Below, in pieces: positions 1 to 12,397 of a stretch of 64,000 nt of DNA (the stretch's first letter is position 1; every line of letters begins with the position of its first letter). Origin of the DNA: Pectobacterium polonicum (GTDB lineage Bacteria > Pseudomonadota > Gammaproteobacteria > Enterobacterales > Enterobacteriaceae); contig NZ_RJTN01000002.1 in NCBI RefSeq assembly GCF_005497185.1, positions 186,001 through 250,000 of the forward strand, given 5' to 3'. The position numbers and the translations under genes were made by a program. The notes under the pieces were generated by a model. That model did no database searches, was not told the origin of the DNA, and saw only the letters and a program-made list of their open reading frames with translations.

Positions 1-1547
1 CAGCAGCCGTCTACAGCAGCAAAGAAAATTCACAGGAAGCGCACGAAGCCATTCGACCTTCCGATGTTGGCGTGCTGGCTGACAGTCTGAAAGATATGGA
101 AGCCGATGCGCAGAAGCTGTATCAGCTGATTTGGCGTCAGTTCGTCGCCTGTCAAATGACGCCAGCGCAATACGATTCCACCACGTTAATTGTGGAAGCC
201 GCTGATTATCAACTGCGTGCGAAAGGCCGTACGCTGCGTTTTGATGGCTGGACGAAAGTCATGCCAGCGCTGCGTAAAAATGATGAAGACCGCACATTGC
301 CGAGTGTGGCGGTGGGCGAAGCGCTGTCGCTACAGAAACTGCTGCCAGGGCAACACTTCACCAAACCGCCAGCACGTTACAGCGATGCCTCTCTGGTTAA
401 AGAGCTGGAAAAACGCGGTATTGGTCGTCCTTCAACCTACGCTTCGATTATTTCAACCATTCAGGATCGCGGCTATGTACGGGTGGAAAATCGCCGTTTC
501 TATGCTGAGAAAATGGGGGAAATCGTTACCGATCGCCTGGAAGAAAACTTCCGCGAATTGATGAATTACGATTTCACCGCACGAATGGAAAGCCGTCTCG
601 ATCAGGTCGCGAATAATCAGGCGGAATGGAAAGCAGTATTGGATGAGTTCTTCAACGAATTTAGCCAGCAGTTGGAAAAGGCCGAACAGGACCCTGAAGA
701 AGGCGGTATGCGCCCCAATGCGATGGTGTTGACCAGCATTGATTGCCCGACCTGCTCTCGTCAGATGGGTATCCGTACTGCCAGCACCGGGGTGTTTCTG
801 GGCTGTTCCGGCTATGCACTGCCGCCGAAAGAGCGTTGTAAAACCACAATTAATCTGATACCGGAAGCCGAAGTGCTGAACGTGTTAGAGGGTGATGAAG
901 CCGAAACTAACGCGTTGCGTGCTCGTCGCCGCTGTGAAAAATGCGGCACGGCGATGGACAGCTACCTGATTGATAATCAGCGTAAGCTGCACGTTTGCGG
1001 GAATAACCCAGCCTGTGACGGATATGAGATCGAAGCCGGTGAATTCCGCATCAAGGGCTACGATGGTCCTATCGTTGAGTGTGAGAAATGTGGTTCCGAA
1101 ATGCATCTCAAAATGGGACGCTTCGGTAAATACATGGCGTGCACCGGCGAAACGTGCAGTAACACGCGTAAGATCCTGCGTAATGGCGATGTTGCGCCAC
1201 CGAAAGAAGATCCAGTGCCGCTGCCTGAGCTGCCTTGTGAGAAGTCCGATGCGTATTTCGTCTTGCGTGACGGTGCAGCGGGGGTGTTCCTTGCAGCCAA
1301 TACGTTCCCGAAATCTCGTGAAACGCGGGCACCGCTGGTAGAGGAACTGGTGCGATTTAAAGATCGTTTGCCAGAAAAACTGCGCTATTTGGCCGATGCT
1401 CCGGTGGTCGATAAAGATGGCAATAAAACGCAGGTGCGTTTCAGCCGTAAGACCAAACAGCAATATGTCTCGTCAGAAAAAGACGGCAAGGCAACGGGCT
1501 GGTCGGCGTTTTATATTGACGGAAAATGGGTTGAAGGGAAGAAGTAA
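1..1547 (+). CDS. topA: DNA topoisomerase I, C-terminal part (5' end outside window)
   Basis: Type IA topoisomerase that relaxes negative supercoils through a transient 5'-phosphotyrosine break. The reading frame is already open at base 3, so the true start lies upstream. The visible part opens just before the family motif EAHEAIRPS and includes the conserved [10 protein letters not shown] segment. Its C-terminal third holds three Cys4 zinc ribbons, starting CPTCSRQ, CEKCGTA and CEKCGSE, as in the E. coli enzyme. About 515 codons are visible of a usual 865. cysB follows, as in E. coli. The N-terminal Toprim domain cannot be judged from this window. Confidence 0.97.
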   Translation, partial: AAVYSSKENSQEAHEAIRPSDVGVLADSLKDMEADAQKLYQLIWRQFVACQMTPAQYDSTTLIVEAADYQLRAKGRTLRFDGWTKVMPALRKNDEDRTLPSVAVGEALSLQKLLPGQHFTKPPARYSDASLVKELEKRGIGRPSTYASIISTIQDRGYVRVENRRFYAEKMGEIVTDRLEENFRELMNYDFTARMESRLDQVANNQAEWKAVLDEFFNEFSQQLEKAEQDPEEGGMRPNAMVLTSIDCPTCSRQMGIRTASTGVFLGCSGYALPPKERCKTTINLIPEAEVLNVLEGDEAETNALRARRRCEKCGTAMDSYLIDNQRKLHVCGNNPACDGYEIEAGEFRIKGYDGPIVECEKCGSEMHLKMGRFGKYMACTGETCSNTRKILRNGDVAPPKEDPVPLPELPCEKSDAYFVLRDGAAGVFLAANTFPKSRETRAPLVEELVRFKDRLPEKLRYLADAPVVDKDGNKTQVRFSRKTKQQYVSSEKDGKATGWSAFYIDGKWVEGKK

Positions 1548-1563
1548 TCCCTTTCTGTCTCCC

Positions 1564-1631
1564 TGACGCACCGCTGTGTTTGTGCGTCAAAAATAGCCAA
1601 ATCGAGCCAGCCGCGAGGCTGGCTTTTTTTA
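1564..1631 (+). terminator. topA terminator (two successive stem-loops)
   Basis: Two hairpins follow the topA stop. The first has 8-bp arms TGACGCAC/GTGCGTCA (1564-1589). The second is a classic intrinsic terminator, AGCCAGCC-GCGA-GGCTGGCT, running into seven T residues (1605-1630). Confidence 0.85.
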
Positions 1632-3037
<1,406 letters not shown>

Positions 3038-3070
3038 ACGTCATTCAGGACGGATGAATCAACGCAAAAA

Positions 3071-3094
3071 AGCCAGACACTGTCTGGCTTTTTA
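3071..3094. terminator. bidirectional terminator between cysB and dtpA
   Basis: AGCCAGAC-ACT-GTCTGGCT is flanked by six A residues on the left and five T residues on the right. It can therefore act on both convergent transcripts. Confidence 0.85.
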
Positions 3095-3125
3095 TCATTT
3101 TTGCACGACGTGTTCCGGCTAGTTA

Positions 3126-4643
3126 TCAGGCGGAGGCTGTTGTAGTGACTGCATCCGCAGGAGCGTCGGCGACATCCTGAGTCATACGCGTCAGTTTCGG
3201 CGCGGTCAGCAGCATCAGAACGGCGATAATACCCGTGACGATGCCAATCTGCATGAAGACATTGCTATAAATCTCAAGAGAGGCGTGTGGGTCTACGACG
3301 TTCTCAGGCACGGCCATCATGTTGGCGACGTAGCCTGCGATAATGGCGGCACCGGCTGACGTTAGGAACCAGGCACCCATAATGAAGCCCATCAGACGCT
3401 GTGGGACTAACTGAGCGACCATCGCCAGACCCAGACCGGAGATCATTAACTCCCCGATACTTTGCAGACCATAGCAGAGGATCAGCCAGTTAACGGACAC
3501 AATACCCTGTTCGTTTGCCATGCTGGCGCCCCACGGCAGCACGAGAAACGCGCCGGAGCACAGCACCATACCAATCGCAAACTTGTGCGCCATCGGCAGC
3601 TGGTCACCCATTTTATTGTAAACCGCAGCCAGAATCGGGCTAGCAACCATGATCCAGAATGGGTTGAGCGCCTGATACTGCTCTGGCTCAAAGGCAAAGC
3701 CTAAAATTGAGTGCTCAACGTTGCGGATGGCAAAGAAGTTCAGCGATGTTGGCATTTGGTTGTACAACACAAAGAAGACCACGGCTTCCAGCATCAGCAG
3801 AAGCGCTACGATCATCTTCCGACGCTCTGCACCTTTCACCGCCAGCATCTCTTTGATGAAGATAGCGACAACAGCGATCGAAATAATGGTCAAAATCCAA
3901 CGAGCAACGCCCTGATTGTGTAGCAGCCAGGTGGAGAGGGCGACCAGCGCAACGATACCCACGAGGGTGATGGCGAGCTTCTGCAAATTAATTGGCTGAA
4001 AATCTGGCTGAGAACCCTGTGCGCTGACCCACTTACGGCAGAACATGAAGTTGACCAGCGTAAGAATCATACCGACCACGCTCAAGGAGAAGGCAACGCT
4101 CCAGCCATAGTGCGCGGCAAGTACGGGGGTAGCCAACATAGAAAAGAAAGAGCCGATGTTCACCGACATGTAGTACATGGTGAAGGCACCATCCAGACGC
4201 GGATCATCTTTCGCGTAGCAGGTAGACAGCAGGGCTGATGGGTTAGCCTTAAACAGCCCGTTACCGACAGCAATGGTTGCCATACCGATATAGACCCATG
4301 TCACGCTATGTCCCGAGTAGGAAATCATGGCGTAGCCGAATGCCAACACGATGGCCCCCAGCACGATGACACGTTTGGTACCGAGGACTTTGTCGCCCAA
4401 CCAGCCGCCAATGGCGACGAAGCCGTATACCAGCGCGCTGAACGAGGAAAATAGGGTGATAGAGTCGGTTTCGGACATGCCCAGCATTTTGACCAGATAA
4501 ACCGCCATAATGCCTTGCAGACCGTAGTAACCAAAACGCTCCCACAATTCGATACTAAAGATGAGATAAAACGCTTTTGGTTGTTTGAAGGCGTTCATGC
4601 TGACGCTTTCGGTGGATTCGCTGTTGTTGTTTGCTGTTGACAC
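3126..4643 (-). CDS. dtpA: proton-dependent di-/tripeptide permease DtpA
   Basis: Inner-membrane POT/PTR-family symporter that imports di- and tripeptides with protons. At 505 aa it has family length, with about 14 hydrophobic segments. The proton-coupling motif ExxERFxYY is visible near residue 32 as [10 protein letters not shown]. The start is a GTG at 4643, preceded by AGAGG at suitable spacing. It lies next to nth, as in E. coli. Its 666-bp upstream region probably carries the promoter; E. coli dtpA is OmpR-controlled, but I did not verify a site here. Confidence 0.95.
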   Translation of the reverse strand: MSTANNNSESTESVSMNAFKQPKAFYLIFSIELWERFGYYGLQGIMAVYLVKMLGMSETDSITLFSSFSALVYGFVAIGGWLGDKVLGTKRVIVLGAIVLAFGYAMISYSGHSVTWVYIGMATIAVGNGLFKANPSALLSTCYAKDDPRLDGAFTMYYMSVNIGSFFSMLATPVLAAHYGWSVAFSLSVVGMILTLVNFMFCRKWVSAQGSQPDFQPINLQKLAITLVGIVALVALSTWLLHNQGVARWILTIISIAVVAIFIKEMLAVKGAERRKMIVALLLMLEAVVFFVLYNQMPTSLNFFAIRNVEHSILGFAFEPEQYQALNPFWIMVASPILAAVYNKMGDQLPMAHKFAIGMVLCSGAFLVLPWGASMANEQGIVSVNWLILCYGLQSIGELMISGLGLAMVAQLVPQRLMGFIMGAWFLTSAGAAIIAGYVANMMAVPENVVDPHASLEIYSNVFMQIGIVTGIIAVLMLLTAPKLTRMTQDVADAPADAVTTTASA

Positions 4644-5309
4644 AAAGACCTCTGATTTTACCTATCTCGCTTTTTTTAACGAGAAAATAACAAGAGTGAG
4701 ACAGTGAAACTGCGACCTCTTTTGATTAATTATGGGGAGGAAAACGGCGCTATATTGACGGTATTTTACGGACAGACAAGTCATTTGACATATTTTGTTA
4801 CAAGTGGGTTTTGTAGCGGGATAAAACCATAAATTAAATGTTATGCAGAGTTTAATTTCATAACTTGCTTTTGCTTCAAATGATTATCTCGATTTTCTGC
4901 GTTTGTTTTTTATTAAAGGGATATAATCTGCCTTTTAATTAAAATCAAGACAATATCATTAACTATGAATGAATATGCGGTTTAATCTTTTGCATATTAC
5001 TAAATATGCAGTGAGTGTAAAAATCCATCAATGGCAGGCGATAAGATAAAATTCGATATAATAACCATACGTGACTTTCAATCACTAAATTTTCTATTAA
5101 AAATAACTTATTAGCCTTAAATAGTGGTTACTTGTGTTTTTATACAGGCTTTTAGGTTGGATGTCTGCCAGAGAGAACGCGGTTACCTGAGCGATGGAGG
5201 ACAGCGCGCGCGTGGCTTATTCGGATTGTGAGAGAGTTAAAAGCAAGATAGCGCGTGGAATAATAGAGAGAAAGGCCTGATGATGGGCGTTCCACCAGGC
5301 CACAACCGA
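4644..5309. other. long AT-rich intergenic region upstream of dtpA
   Basis: No convincing gene on either strand. The region is strongly AT-rich, with a perfect inverted repeat TGCATATT-ACTA-AATATGCA at 4991-5010. It probably contains the dtpA promoter and regulator sites. The right end holds the possible nth terminator. Confidence 0.5.
5270..5303 (-). terminator. possible terminator of the rsx-nth operon
   Basis: Read on the minus strand, GGCCTG pairs with CAGGCC across a 16-nt loop. A pyrimidine run TTTCTCTCT follows just after the nth stop. The loop is large, so this is tentative. Confidence 0.4.
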
Positions 5310-5945
5310 TTAGGCGTCGACCTTTTCGCCAAACTCACATAAATCTTCAATCAGGCAGGAACCGCAGCGTGGTTTGCGGGCGATGCAGGTGTAACGACCG
5401 TGCAGGATTAACCAGTGATGACAGTCGACTTTAAATTCTGCCGGAACGACTTTCAGCAGTTTTTCCTCTACCTGTTCAACATTTTTACCCGGGGCGAATC
5501 CCGTACGGTTACTGACGCGAAAGATGTGGGTATCAACAGCAATGGTCGGCCAGCCAAACGCGGTATTCAAAACCACGTTTGCCGTTTTTCGACCTACACC
5601 AGGTAGGGCTTCCAACGCAGCGCGATCTTCAGGAACCTGCCCCTGGTGCTTTTCCAGCAATAGGCGACAGGTCTTGATAACGTTTTCCGCTTTGCTGTTA
5701 AACAGGCCGATTGTCTTGATATAGCTCTTAACGCCGTCTACGCCGAGTTCTAGCAGCGCTTCGGGCGTGTTGGCGACAGGATAGAGCTTTGCGGTTGCCT
5801 TGTTTACGCTGACGTCGGTTGCCTGTGCAGAAAGCAGTACGGCGATGAGCAGTTCAAATGGCGTGCTGAAATTTAACTCAGTCGTTGGATGGGGATTGTT
5901 GTCGCGTAAACGCGTTAAGATCTCAATCCGCTTGGCTTTGTTCAC
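5310..5945 (-). CDS. nth: endonuclease III (DNA glycosylase/AP lyase)
   Basis: Base-excision-repair enzyme that removes oxidised pyrimidines and cuts the AP site. At 211 aa it has standard length. The helix-hairpin-helix [11 protein letters not shown] carries the catalytic lysine, and VDTHIFRV carries the catalytic aspartate. The C-terminal [4Fe-4S] loop has the exact C-x6-C-x2-C-x5-C spacing ([17 protein letters not shown]). The start is a GTG overlapping the rsxE stop by 4 bases. It is the last gene of the rsx operon, as in E. coli. Confidence 0.97.
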   Translation of the reverse strand: MNKAKRIEILTRLRDNNPHPTTELNFSTPFELLIAVLLSAQATDVSVNKATAKLYPVANTPEALLELGVDGVKSYIKTIGLFNSKAENVIKTCRLLLEKHQGQVPEDRAALEALPGVGRKTANVVLNTAFGWPTIAVDTHIFRVSNRTGFAPGKNVEQVEEKLLKVVPAEFKVDCHHWLILHGRYTCIARKPRCGSCLIEDLCEFGEKVDA

Positions 5946-6649
5946 AGCGATCCCTCTACGGCATCGGTTGCTGGTGCCACTTTCCTTTCGGCGGCAACGG
6001 CCCGCGCTCGGCGTTGTTTCATTTTCTCATCAATTAAATATTTCGCGGCCAATAGCAGCCCTAAACCGATAAAGGCACCTGGTGGCAACATCGCCAGCAG
6101 AAAAGGGGAATCCAGGTGGACTACCTCAATGCGGAGGGCTTTAGCCCAACTGCCTAATAGTAGGTCAGCACCGTCGAACAGCGTGCCGTTGCCCAGGATT
6201 TCACGCAAAGAACCAAGCACTACTAATGCGCTGGTTGCCCCCAAGCCCATTGCCAGCCCGTCGATGGCGGAAGGGAGTACCGCATTTTTAGAGGCAAAGG
6301 CTTCTGCGCGCCCGATAACGATACAGTTCGTCACGATCAGCGGAATAAAAATCCCCAGTGATTGATATAAACCGTAAGCATAGGCATTGATCAGCATTTG
6401 TACGGTACTGACCACTGAGGCAATGATCATGACGTAAATGGGAATACGGATTTCCGCTGGCACCCAACGGCGCAGTGCGGAGACAGCCATGTTGGTACAG
6501 GTGAGAACCAGTGTCGTTGCCAGACCGAGTCCCAGCGCGTTAGTTGCCGTAGATGACACGGCCAGAAGGGGACACAGGCCGAGTAATTGAACCAGTGCCG
6601 AGTTGTTCTTCCATAACCCGTCGATGAAAAGCGCTTTGGTTTGACTCAT
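5942..6649 (-). CDS. rsxE: Rsx electron-transport complex subunit E
   Basis: Integral membrane subunit of the Rsx/Rnf-type complex, which uses reducing power to keep SoxR reduced in E. coli. The protein is 235 aa with about six hydrophobic segments. It resembles RsxA, as expected for the NqrDE/RnfAE family. It overlaps rsxG by 4 bases (ATGA) and nth by 4 bases (GTGA), suggesting translational coupling. The C-terminal tail is charged ([16 protein letters not shown]). Confidence 0.95.
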   Translation of the reverse strand: MSQTKALFIDGLWKNNSALVQLLGLCPLLAVSSTATNALGLGLATTLVLTCTNMAVSALRRWVPAEIRIPIYVMIIASVVSTVQMLINAYAYGLYQSLGIFIPLIVTNCIVIGRAEAFASKNAVLPSAIDGLAMGLGATSALVVLGSLREILGNGTLFDGADLLLGSWAKALRIEVVHLDSPFLLAMLPPGAFIGLGLLLAAKYLIDEKMKQRRARAVAAERKVAPATDAVEGSL

Positions 6650-7275
6650 TGATTCTCTCCACAGGCGGACAGCGTGTTAATTTGTGACGGCAGCGTTTGC
6701 AGGTAAAGCGTGCTGCGTTTTACGCTGTTAATGACGGCACGCGGTGTGATAGTGGCACCGGTAAACTGATCAAACATCCCACCTTCTTTCTTCACCGCCC
6801 AGCGAGCGTCATGCTCACCTTGTACCATTAGCCCATTAAACCGCGTGATCCAGTCAGAAATTCGCACTTCGATTTTATCACCTAGCCCCGGTGTTTCATG
6901 GTGCTCGGTCACGCGGACGCCGAGTACCTTACCGTGAAAATCGGCACCAACCAGCAGTCGAATGGCACCAGAATAACCATCCGGCGCGGTACTTTCCAGT
7001 GCGGCAGCGACCGGTTCACCATTCTGACGAGCAATAAAAACCCGGTGTGGTGCTGGCGATCCTAATGCCGAATTAGTGACAACGTAACACTCTTTCTGAA
7101 TGTCGCTATTGTATAACTCGGCGGGAACGACCTGATCCAACAACATCTTTTGCTGCAACATTGCCTGATGGGAGATCGTCGGTTCCGTCAACATGTTCAC
7201 AATAGCTGTGATTGCCGTGGTGAAGGCCGCAAACAGAGCCAGTGTTGTCGCGTGGCGGCGCATTGTCGTCATCAT
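6646..7275 (-). CDS. rsxG: Rsx electron-transport complex subunit G
   Basis: Periplasm-facing FMN-carrying subunit of the Rsx complex. I chose the ATG at 7275 (209 aa) because GAGGAG sits upstream at proper spacing and E. coli RsxG is 206 aa. The longer open frame to 7581 only runs through rsxD. The N-terminus has one membrane anchor (about residues 8-28). The flavin-threonine motif is visible near the C-terminus as [11 protein letters not shown]. The segment [14 protein letters not shown] is also typical of the family. Confidence 0.95.
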   Translation of the reverse strand: MMTTMRRHATTLALFAAFTTAITAIVNMLTEPTISHQAMLQQKMLLDQVVPAELYNSDIQKECYVVTNSALGSPAPHRVFIARQNGEPVAAALESTAPDGYSGAIRLLVGADFHGKVLGVRVTEHHETPGLGDKIEVRISDWITRFNGLMVQGEHDARWAVKKEGGMFDQFTGATITPRAVINSVKRSTLYLQTLPSQINTLSACGENQ

Positions 7276-7286
7276 GGGGCGTCTCC

Positions 7287-8342
7287 TCAACGATGGTGGC
7301 CGTAGGCTCGTGGCTTGGTGTAATAGTCGATCAGCGGCACGGTGATATTTGCCAGCAGAACGGCAAAGGCTACGCCGTCCGGGTAGCCGCCGTAGGTGCG
7401 AATCAGCCACACCAACAACCCAATCAGCGCCCCGAAAATCAGACGGCCGCGGTTCGTCGTTGATGCGGTAACCGGATCGGTGGCGATGAAAAACGCGCCA
7501 AGCATGGTGGCACCGGATAACAGATGTAACATCGGTGGAGCAAATTTCTCCGGCGCAATGATCCAACTCAGTGAAGCGCAAAACATTAACGATAGCAGAA
7601 AACTGACCGGAATATGCCAGCGAATGGTGCCACGCAGTAATAAGAACAGCCCGCCGATGAGAAAACCGATATTAACCCACTGCCAGCCAATACCCGATAG
7701 CGATTGGGCAAACATCGGCTGTTGCAGAATGTCCTGCGGTGTTTGACCAGAGCGCAGGCTGGTTTTAAACGTATCCAACGGGGTGGCCTGGCTCACGCCA
7801 TCAACGTTGTGCATCAACTGTTGCATGGTGTATCCGTCAGGCGTGTGTCCGGTGAAAATGATGATTAGCGCATCATGGAAATTGAGCGGGATGGTTTGTA
7901 GCGGCGCAGGTGGCAACCAGCTCGTCATCTGGACCGGGAAAGAGATCAACAGCACCACATAGCCAATCATCGCGGGGTTAAAGGGGTTTTGTCCCAATCC
8001 GCCATACAGCTGTTTGGCAATAATAATAGCGAAGACGGTTGCCATCACCACCATCCACCACGGAGCAAGCGGCGGCAGGCTGATACCAAGCAGCACGGCA
8101 GTCAATAGTGCAGAATTGTCAGCCAGCGTGGTGCGTACTGCAAATTTTCTGAGTGACAGTGTCACACCTTCCGCAATAAGCGCGGTGGCCGATGCCAGCC
8201 CGACCTGAATCAGATTGCCGTAACCAAAGAAATAGACCTGCGCCAACATGCCTGGCAGACAGGCCAGAATAACCAACAGCATGATGCGCTGTGTGCGCTG
8301 TTGGTTATGTGTAAACGGTGAACTCGCAATTCTAAAAGCCAT
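7287..8342 (-). CDS. rsxD: Rsx electron-transport complex subunit D
   Basis: Membrane subunit of the NqrB/RnfD family with covalently bound flavin, passing electrons within the Rsx complex. It is 351 aa, close to the 352 aa of E. coli. It has many hydrophobic helices, with [12 protein letters not shown] and the C-terminal block [12 protein letters not shown] plus [14 protein letters not shown]. It begins directly after rsxC with no gap and is followed by rsxG 11 bases later, indicating one operon. Confidence 0.96.
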   Translation of the reverse strand: MAFRIASSPFTHNQQRTQRIMLLVILACLPGMLAQVYFFGYGNLIQVGLASATALIAEGVTLSLRKFAVRTTLADNSALLTAVLLGISLPPLAPWWMVVMATVFAIIIAKQLYGGLGQNPFNPAMIGYVVLLISFPVQMTSWLPPAPLQTIPLNFHDALIIIFTGHTPDGYTMQQLMHNVDGVSQATPLDTFKTSLRSGQTPQDILQQPMFAQSLSGIGWQWVNIGFLIGGLFLLLRGTIRWHIPVSFLLSLMFCASLSWIIAPEKFAPPMLHLLSGATMLGAFFIATDPVTASTTNRGRLIFGALIGLLVWLIRTYGGYPDGVAFAVLLANITVPLIDYYTKPRAYGHHR

Positions 8343-10565
8343 TTATTCCTCTTGATGTGACGATGCCTGCGCGGCTTTACGGGCTTTAACGCGAGCGATA
8401 GCGGCGGCAACGGCTGCCTTACGTGGATCTTCCTGCTCTTGTATTTCAACAACGGGGACGGGGTCTGCCACCACATCAGGGGTAGCCGATAAAACCGGCG
8501 CTTCCGTGTTTGTTGCAGAGTGCTGCGCGGCTTTACGAGCCTTAACGCGAGCGATAGCGGCAGCCACGGCGGCTTTACGTGGATCTTCGGGCTCTTGTGT
8601 TTCAATGACCGCGATGGGCTCTACTGCGATATTGGCAACGATAGCAGCGGTGGCTTCTGCGTCTGTCGCAGGCTGTTGAGCGGCTTTACGGGCTTTAACG
8701 CGAGCGATGGCGGCAGCCACGGCGGCCTTACGTGGATCTTCCGGCTCTTGTGTTTCAACGACGGCGATCGGTTCCGCTGTTGATTCGGGAACGGCTGATG
8801 ACACAGGTTCTGTCGTCGTTAATTCGGATTGCTGCGCGGCTTTGCGGGCTTTAACCCGCGCAAGGGCAGCGGCTACGGCGGCTTTACGTGGGTCAAGCTC
8901 GTCAGGTGCTACTTCAGCCGTCAGTGTTTCCTGTTGCGCCTGTTTTTCACGGACTAATGCTTTACGTGCGGCACGCGCGGCGATGGCGGCGCTGTTATCT
9001 GGCTGTGAATCAGGGATTACCGCGATAGGGGAACCGATTTCGGCTTCGGCGGTTTGTTTGCGGCGTACACGTTCCAGTGCGGCCTGAACCGCATCTTTAT
9101 CACTGGTAGAGACGCCGGCGGCAGCCTGTTTGTGGCGCAGTTCGCGCGCGGCTTTTTCCCGCTCCAGACGAGCCTGTTTGGCATCAAAACGTACTTTGGC
9201 CTGTGCGGCACGCTGTGCCTCTTCGTCGATGGCTCGAATTTCGGCCTTTTCCTGACGGTAATACTGTACCAGCGGAATATTGCTGGGGCAGACGTAAGCA
9301 CAGGCACCACATTCGATACAATCGAACAGATGGTGATTGCGGGCCTTTTCGTGTTCCTGCCCGCGACTGAACCAGTATAACTGCTGCGGTAAAAGGCCAG
9401 CCGGACAGGCATCGGCACATTGGCTACAGCGAATACAGGATTGTTCTTCGGCAACGGGCTCCATTTCCGAATGTGACGGCGCGAGCAGGCAGTTGCTGAT
9501 TTTGACGATAGGCACGTCCAGCGATGGCAGCGTAAAGCCCATCAACGGGCCGCCCATCACCACCATCGGCTGCTTATTAACATGGAAGCCACCCTGTTTG
9601 AGCAGGTGGCGAACCGGTGTCCCCAATCGCGCCCACACGTTACCGGGCTGGCGCAAGGCTTCACCAGTCAACGTCACCACGCGCTCTGTGAGCGGTTCGC
9701 CGTCGATCACGGCGCGTTTGATGGCGAACGCCGTGCCGACGTTTTGCATGAGTACGCCAATGGCGGCAGAGTGTTTACCGAACGGGACTTCTTTGCCGGT
9801 CAAAATCTTGGTGAGCTGCTTGGCACCACCTGACGGGTACTTGGTGGGAATGACGCGCAACTGCATGTCGCTGCGTTTACCCAAGGCTAGCCGCAGGGCG
9901 CGAATAGCCTCCGGCTTGTTATCTTCAACGCCAATCAGAATGCGTTTTGGCTGCAACAGGAATGACAAAATCTCGACGCCCTGAATAATCTCTTCTGCGC
10001 ATTCCTGCATGAGTCGATCGTCGGCGGTGATGTAGGGCTCGCATTCTGCACCGTTGATAATCAGGGTTTCAATCCCGCGCATCCCGCCCTGTAATTTTGC
10101 TGCGGTAGGGAATCCTGCACCGCCCAAACCCGCAATGCCAGCCTGATGGAGATGGGCAAGCAGGGTATCGATGCTTTGCGCACGGTAATCCGCATAGGTC
10201 TGACGCTCGCACCAGCGATCTTCACCGTCCGGTATGATAATGATACTGAGTTCTGACAGCCCAGAGGGATGCGCCGTCGTGTGTTGACGGATCGCGTTCA
10301 CCGTTCCTGATGTGGGAGCGTGAACGGGCAATGTCCGGCCTTTTCCCCGCGTCAGCGGCTGGCCGCGCAGCACCTTATCGCCGACGCTGACACAGATTTC
10401 GCCTTCGGGTCCAAGATGTTGCTTGAGTGGAATAATGAACTGTTCTGGCAGCGAGATCTGGCGCAACGGCGTCTGGCTGGACTGCGTCTTCATTTCTGGC
10501 GGATGAATACCTCCGTCGAAATCCCAGATCCTGTCTTTTTTAAAGGCGGAAAACAGCTTAAGCAT
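8343..10565 (-). CDS. rsxC: Rsx electron-transport complex subunit C with repeated alanine/lysine-rich tail
   Basis: Cytoplasmic subunit that takes electrons from NAD(P)H and carries two [4Fe-4S] clusters. The 740-aa protein has an N-terminal NADH/FMN-binding region ([16 protein letters not shown]) and then two ferredoxin motifs, [12 protein letters not shown] and [12 protein letters not shown]. The last 230 residues are a low-complexity tail. It contains four near-identical copies of a 21-residue unit starting [10 protein letters not shown], spaced 51-52 residues apart. Tail length varies among RsxC proteins. It overlaps rsxB by 8 bases. Confidence 0.95.
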   Translation of the reverse strand: MLKLFSAFKKDRIWDFDGGIHPPEMKTQSSQTPLRQISLPEQFIIPLKQHLGPEGEICVSVGDKVLRGQPLTRGKGRTLPVHAPTSGTVNAIRQHTTAHPSGLSELSIIIIPDGEDRWCERQTYADYRAQSIDTLLAHLHQAGIAGLGGAGFPTAAKLQGGMRGIETLIINGAECEPYITADDRLMQECAEEIIQGVEILSFLLQPKRILIGVEDNKPEAIRALRLALGKRSDMQLRVIPTKYPSGGAKQLTKILTGKEVPFGKHSAAIGVLMQNVGTAFAIKRAVIDGEPLTERVVTLTGEALRQPGNVWARLGTPVRHLLKQGGFHVNKQPMVVMGGPLMGFTLPSLDVPIVKISNCLLAPSHSEMEPVAEEQSCIRCSQCADACPAGLLPQQLYWFSRGQEHEKARNHHLFDCIECGACAYVCPSNIPLVQYYRQEKAEIRAIDEEAQRAAQAKVRFDAKQARLEREKAARELRHKQAAAGVSTSDKDAVQAALERVRRKQTAEAEIGSPIAVIPDSQPDNSAAIAARAARKALVREKQAQQETLTAEVAPDELDPRKAAVAAALARVKARKAAQQSELTTTEPVSSAVPESTAEPIAVVETQEPEDPRKAAVAAAIARVKARKAAQQPATDAEATAAIVANIAVEPIAVIETQEPEDPRKAAVAAAIARVKARKAAQHSATNTEAPVLSATPDVVADPVPVVEIQEQEDPRKAAVAAAIARVKARKAAQASSHQEE
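8367..8894 (-). repeat. four tandem coding repeats in the rsxC tail
   Basis: Near-identical 63-bp units lie at 8367-8429, 8523-8585, 8676-8738 and 8832-8894, giving a period of 153-156 bp. Each encodes a 21-residue unit, [10 protein letters not shown](I/L) followed by [10 protein letters not shown], separated by acidic/proline-rich spacers. Such repeats could change copy number by recombination or slippage. Confidence 0.9.
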
Positions 10566-11136
10566 GTCGTTCTACTTGAATAACGCGTACTGGAATCGTA
10601 TCGAGATCCCATTTCCAGTTAGCGGGAGTCGGAGCGATGGGCCGTAATTCGATACAGTCCGTTGGGCAAGGGGAGACGCAGAGATCACAACCAGTGCATA
10701 AATCGCTGACGACGGTGTGTACCGCTTTAGTGCTGCCGATGATGGCATCAACCGGACACGCCTGAATACACTTGGTACAGCCGATGCAGTTGCTTTCATC
10801 GATCCAGGCGACATGGCGAGCAGGGGATTGAACGTCAGCATCGCCTTCCAGCGGCTGCGGGTCAACGTTGAGCTTTTCAGCCAGCTTCAACATCATCGCT
10901 TCGCCACCGGGGCCACATTTATTAATGCTTTCACCATTCAGCGCGACCGCTTCGGCGTAAGGGCGGCAGCCGGGGTAGCCGCACTGGCCGCACTGACTTT
11001 GTGGCAGCATAGCTTCCACTTCTTCCACGATCGGATCGTTTTCGACTTCAAAACGACGCGAGGCGTAGCCAAGCACCAAACCGAATGCCAGCGCGAGTGC
11101 GCTTAATGCCGCAATGGCGATCCAGATAGCGATCAT
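10558..11136 (-). CDS. rsxB: Rsx electron-transport complex subunit B (ferredoxin)
   Basis: Iron-sulfur protein of the RnfB family, attached to the membrane by an N-terminal helix (about residues 1-25). The protein is 192 aa. A Fe-S motif CGQCGYPGC is followed by two 4Fe-4S ferredoxin motifs, [12 protein letters not shown] and [12 protein letters not shown]. It shares a single base with the rsxA stop and overlaps the rsxC start by 8 bases. Confidence 0.96.
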   Translation of the reverse strand: MIAIWIAIAALSALALAFGLVLGYASRRFEVENDPIVEEVEAMLPQSQCGQCGYPGCRPYAEAVALNGESINKCGPGGEAMMLKLAEKLNVDPQPLEGDADVQSPARHVAWIDESNCIGCTKCIQACPVDAIIGSTKAVHTVVSDLCTGCDLCVSPCPTDCIELRPIAPTPANWKWDLDTIPVRVIQVERHA

Positions 11137-11717
11137 CAGAATTTCACCAATCCGGTAAAGCCCATAAATGCCAGCGACATTAGGCCTGCGGTGATCAGCG
11201 CGATAGACGAGCCGCGGAACGGTGCGGGAATGTCCGACACGGCGAGGCGCTCACGGATGGCAGCGAAGAGCACCATCACCAGTGAGAAGCCCGCAGCACC
11301 GCCGAAGCCATAAATCGTCGATTGCAGGAAGCCGTGTGACAGATTGATGTTAAGCAAGACGACGCCAAGCACGGCACAGTTGGTGGTAATCAGCGGCAGG
11401 AAAATACCCAGCAGGCGATACAGCTCAGGGCTGACTTTGCGCACGAACATCTCGGAAAACTGAACCACGACAGCGAGTACCAGAATAAAGGCCATCGTGC
11501 GTAAGTAGAGAATATCGAGTGGGACGAGAATAAATTCGTTGATCAGCCAGGAAAACATGGAGCCCAACGTCATCACAAACGTGGTCGCCATTCCCATGCC
11601 AATCGCCGTCTCCAGCTTTTTGGACACGCCCATGAAGGGGCATAGCCCAAGAAACTTCACTAAGACGAAGTTATTTACCAGAAGGATGCTAACAAAGAGC
11701 AATGCGTATTCGGTCAT
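11136..11717 (-). CDS. rsxA: Rsx electron-transport complex subunit A
   Basis: Polytopic membrane subunit and first gene of the rsx operon. I chose the ATG at 11717 ([16 protein letters not shown]), giving 193 aa, the length of E. coli RsxA. The open frame reaching 11867 adds an unrelated, poorly conserved N-terminus. The protein is strongly hydrophobic with about six helices and includes the family segment [17 protein letters not shown]. The operon promoter should lie in 11718-11943. Confidence 0.95.
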   Translation of the reverse strand: MTEYALLFVSILLVNNFVLVKFLGLCPFMGVSKKLETAIGMGMATTFVMTLGSMFSWLINEFILVPLDILYLRTMAFILVLAVVVQFSEMFVRKVSPELYRLLGIFLPLITTNCAVLGVVLLNINLSHGFLQSTIYGFGGAAGFSLVMVLFAAIRERLAVSDIPAPFRGSSIALITAGLMSLAFMGFTGLVKF

Positions 11718-11943
11718 TACGGTGCCTACAAAACAAAACCGGACTATTATCAGGTATTGTTGGGGTTTCGACAACATACCCAAAGTAGGGTTATCGCTGT
11801 CCTCTTCAAGAAGCGGAAGATCAGGTTCTCTAAATAAGAGAAATGCCGGACTATCAAACAGCAACACGTGGTGCGTTCTGCGCCATAGCCCGGAAAGGAA
11901 TTATTGCATAATTATTCTTTTTTTCGCAGATAACAATTTATCA

Positions 11944-12159
11944 CTACAGAACATAGCGCCAGACGGATTTTGGCACGCAGCCGACATCGAATAAGCGCCC
12001 GCCGGAGGCTAATTCAGCTCGCCGATGATCGGCTGCACGATACATGTTGATGATTTCCTGACTATCTGTCAGAGAGTAATTGAGGTGGTCAAAGAGTTTT
12101 TCCAGACTTTCTGTTGAACTGACTTTCCTGAATTTGAGCAAGTAATCATGAACGGTCAT
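11944..12159 (-). CDS. cnu: Hha-family nucleoid-associated modulator Cnu (YdgT)
   Basis: Small Hha/YmoA-family protein that pairs with H-NS or StpA to silence genes; E. coli Cnu also binds oriC. It is 71 aa, the same length as E. coli. [22 protein letters not shown] and [13 protein letters not shown] are family signatures. It lies upstream of rsxA as in E. coli, but ydgK, which sits between them there, is absent. An arabinose cluster replaces the expected ydgJ neighbour on the other side. Confidence 0.93.
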   Translation of the reverse strand: MTVHDYLLKFRKVSSTESLEKLFDHLNYSLTDSQEIINMYRAADHRRAELASGGRLFDVGCVPKSVWRYVL

Positions 12160-12343
12160 GGTGAGTTGGTCTAATAGTTATGTGGTTGAGATGACTAAGT
12201 ATATTCAAGCGAGAAAGTCTGTCTAGAGGGTGAGGTAAAAAGTACGCTTATTTTTCAATAACAAACGACTGGAAATAAAAAATAACGGATTGACAGAAAA
12301 ATAAGATGACTTTAGAGAGTAGGAATGATGAATGCCTATAAAG

Positions 12344-12386
12344 GGGCAGATTGTCTACGGATGAAAGCACCCTAGACAATCTGCCC
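12344..12386 (-). terminator. stem-loop downstream of araBA
   Basis: Perfect 14-bp arms GGGCAGATTGTCTA/TAGACAATCTGCCC flank a 15-nt loop just after the araA stop. On the minus strand only a short CCTTTATAG follows. It is a probable terminator or 3'-end stabiliser. Confidence 0.6.
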
Positions 12387-12397
12387 GACGCGTGGAA

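Noticed and set aside
885..1463. 192-codon minus-strand frame
   Set aside because: Antisense to the zinc-ribbon region of topA; no start signals or recognisable domains.
4644..5309. Possible hidden gene in the long gap before dtpA
   Set aside because: No frame of reasonable length with a ribosome site; AT-rich promoter-like composition.
7276..7581. Upstream extension of the rsxG frame
   Set aside because: It lies wholly within rsxD, and the start at 7275 has the ribosome site and family length.
8210..8605. 131-codon minus-strand frame rich in Lys/Arg/Pro
   Set aside because: It is an out-of-frame reading of the repeated rsxC tail; the apparent repeats come from the rsxC units.
8367..8894. 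Regularly spaced repeats resembling a CRISPR array
   Set aside because: Units are 63 bp with 90-bp spacers that are coding and similar to each other, in frame with rsxC; no cas genes.
11718..11867. Upstream extension of the rsxA frame
   Set aside because: The extra 50 residues are unlike RsxA, and 193 aa from 11717 is the family length.
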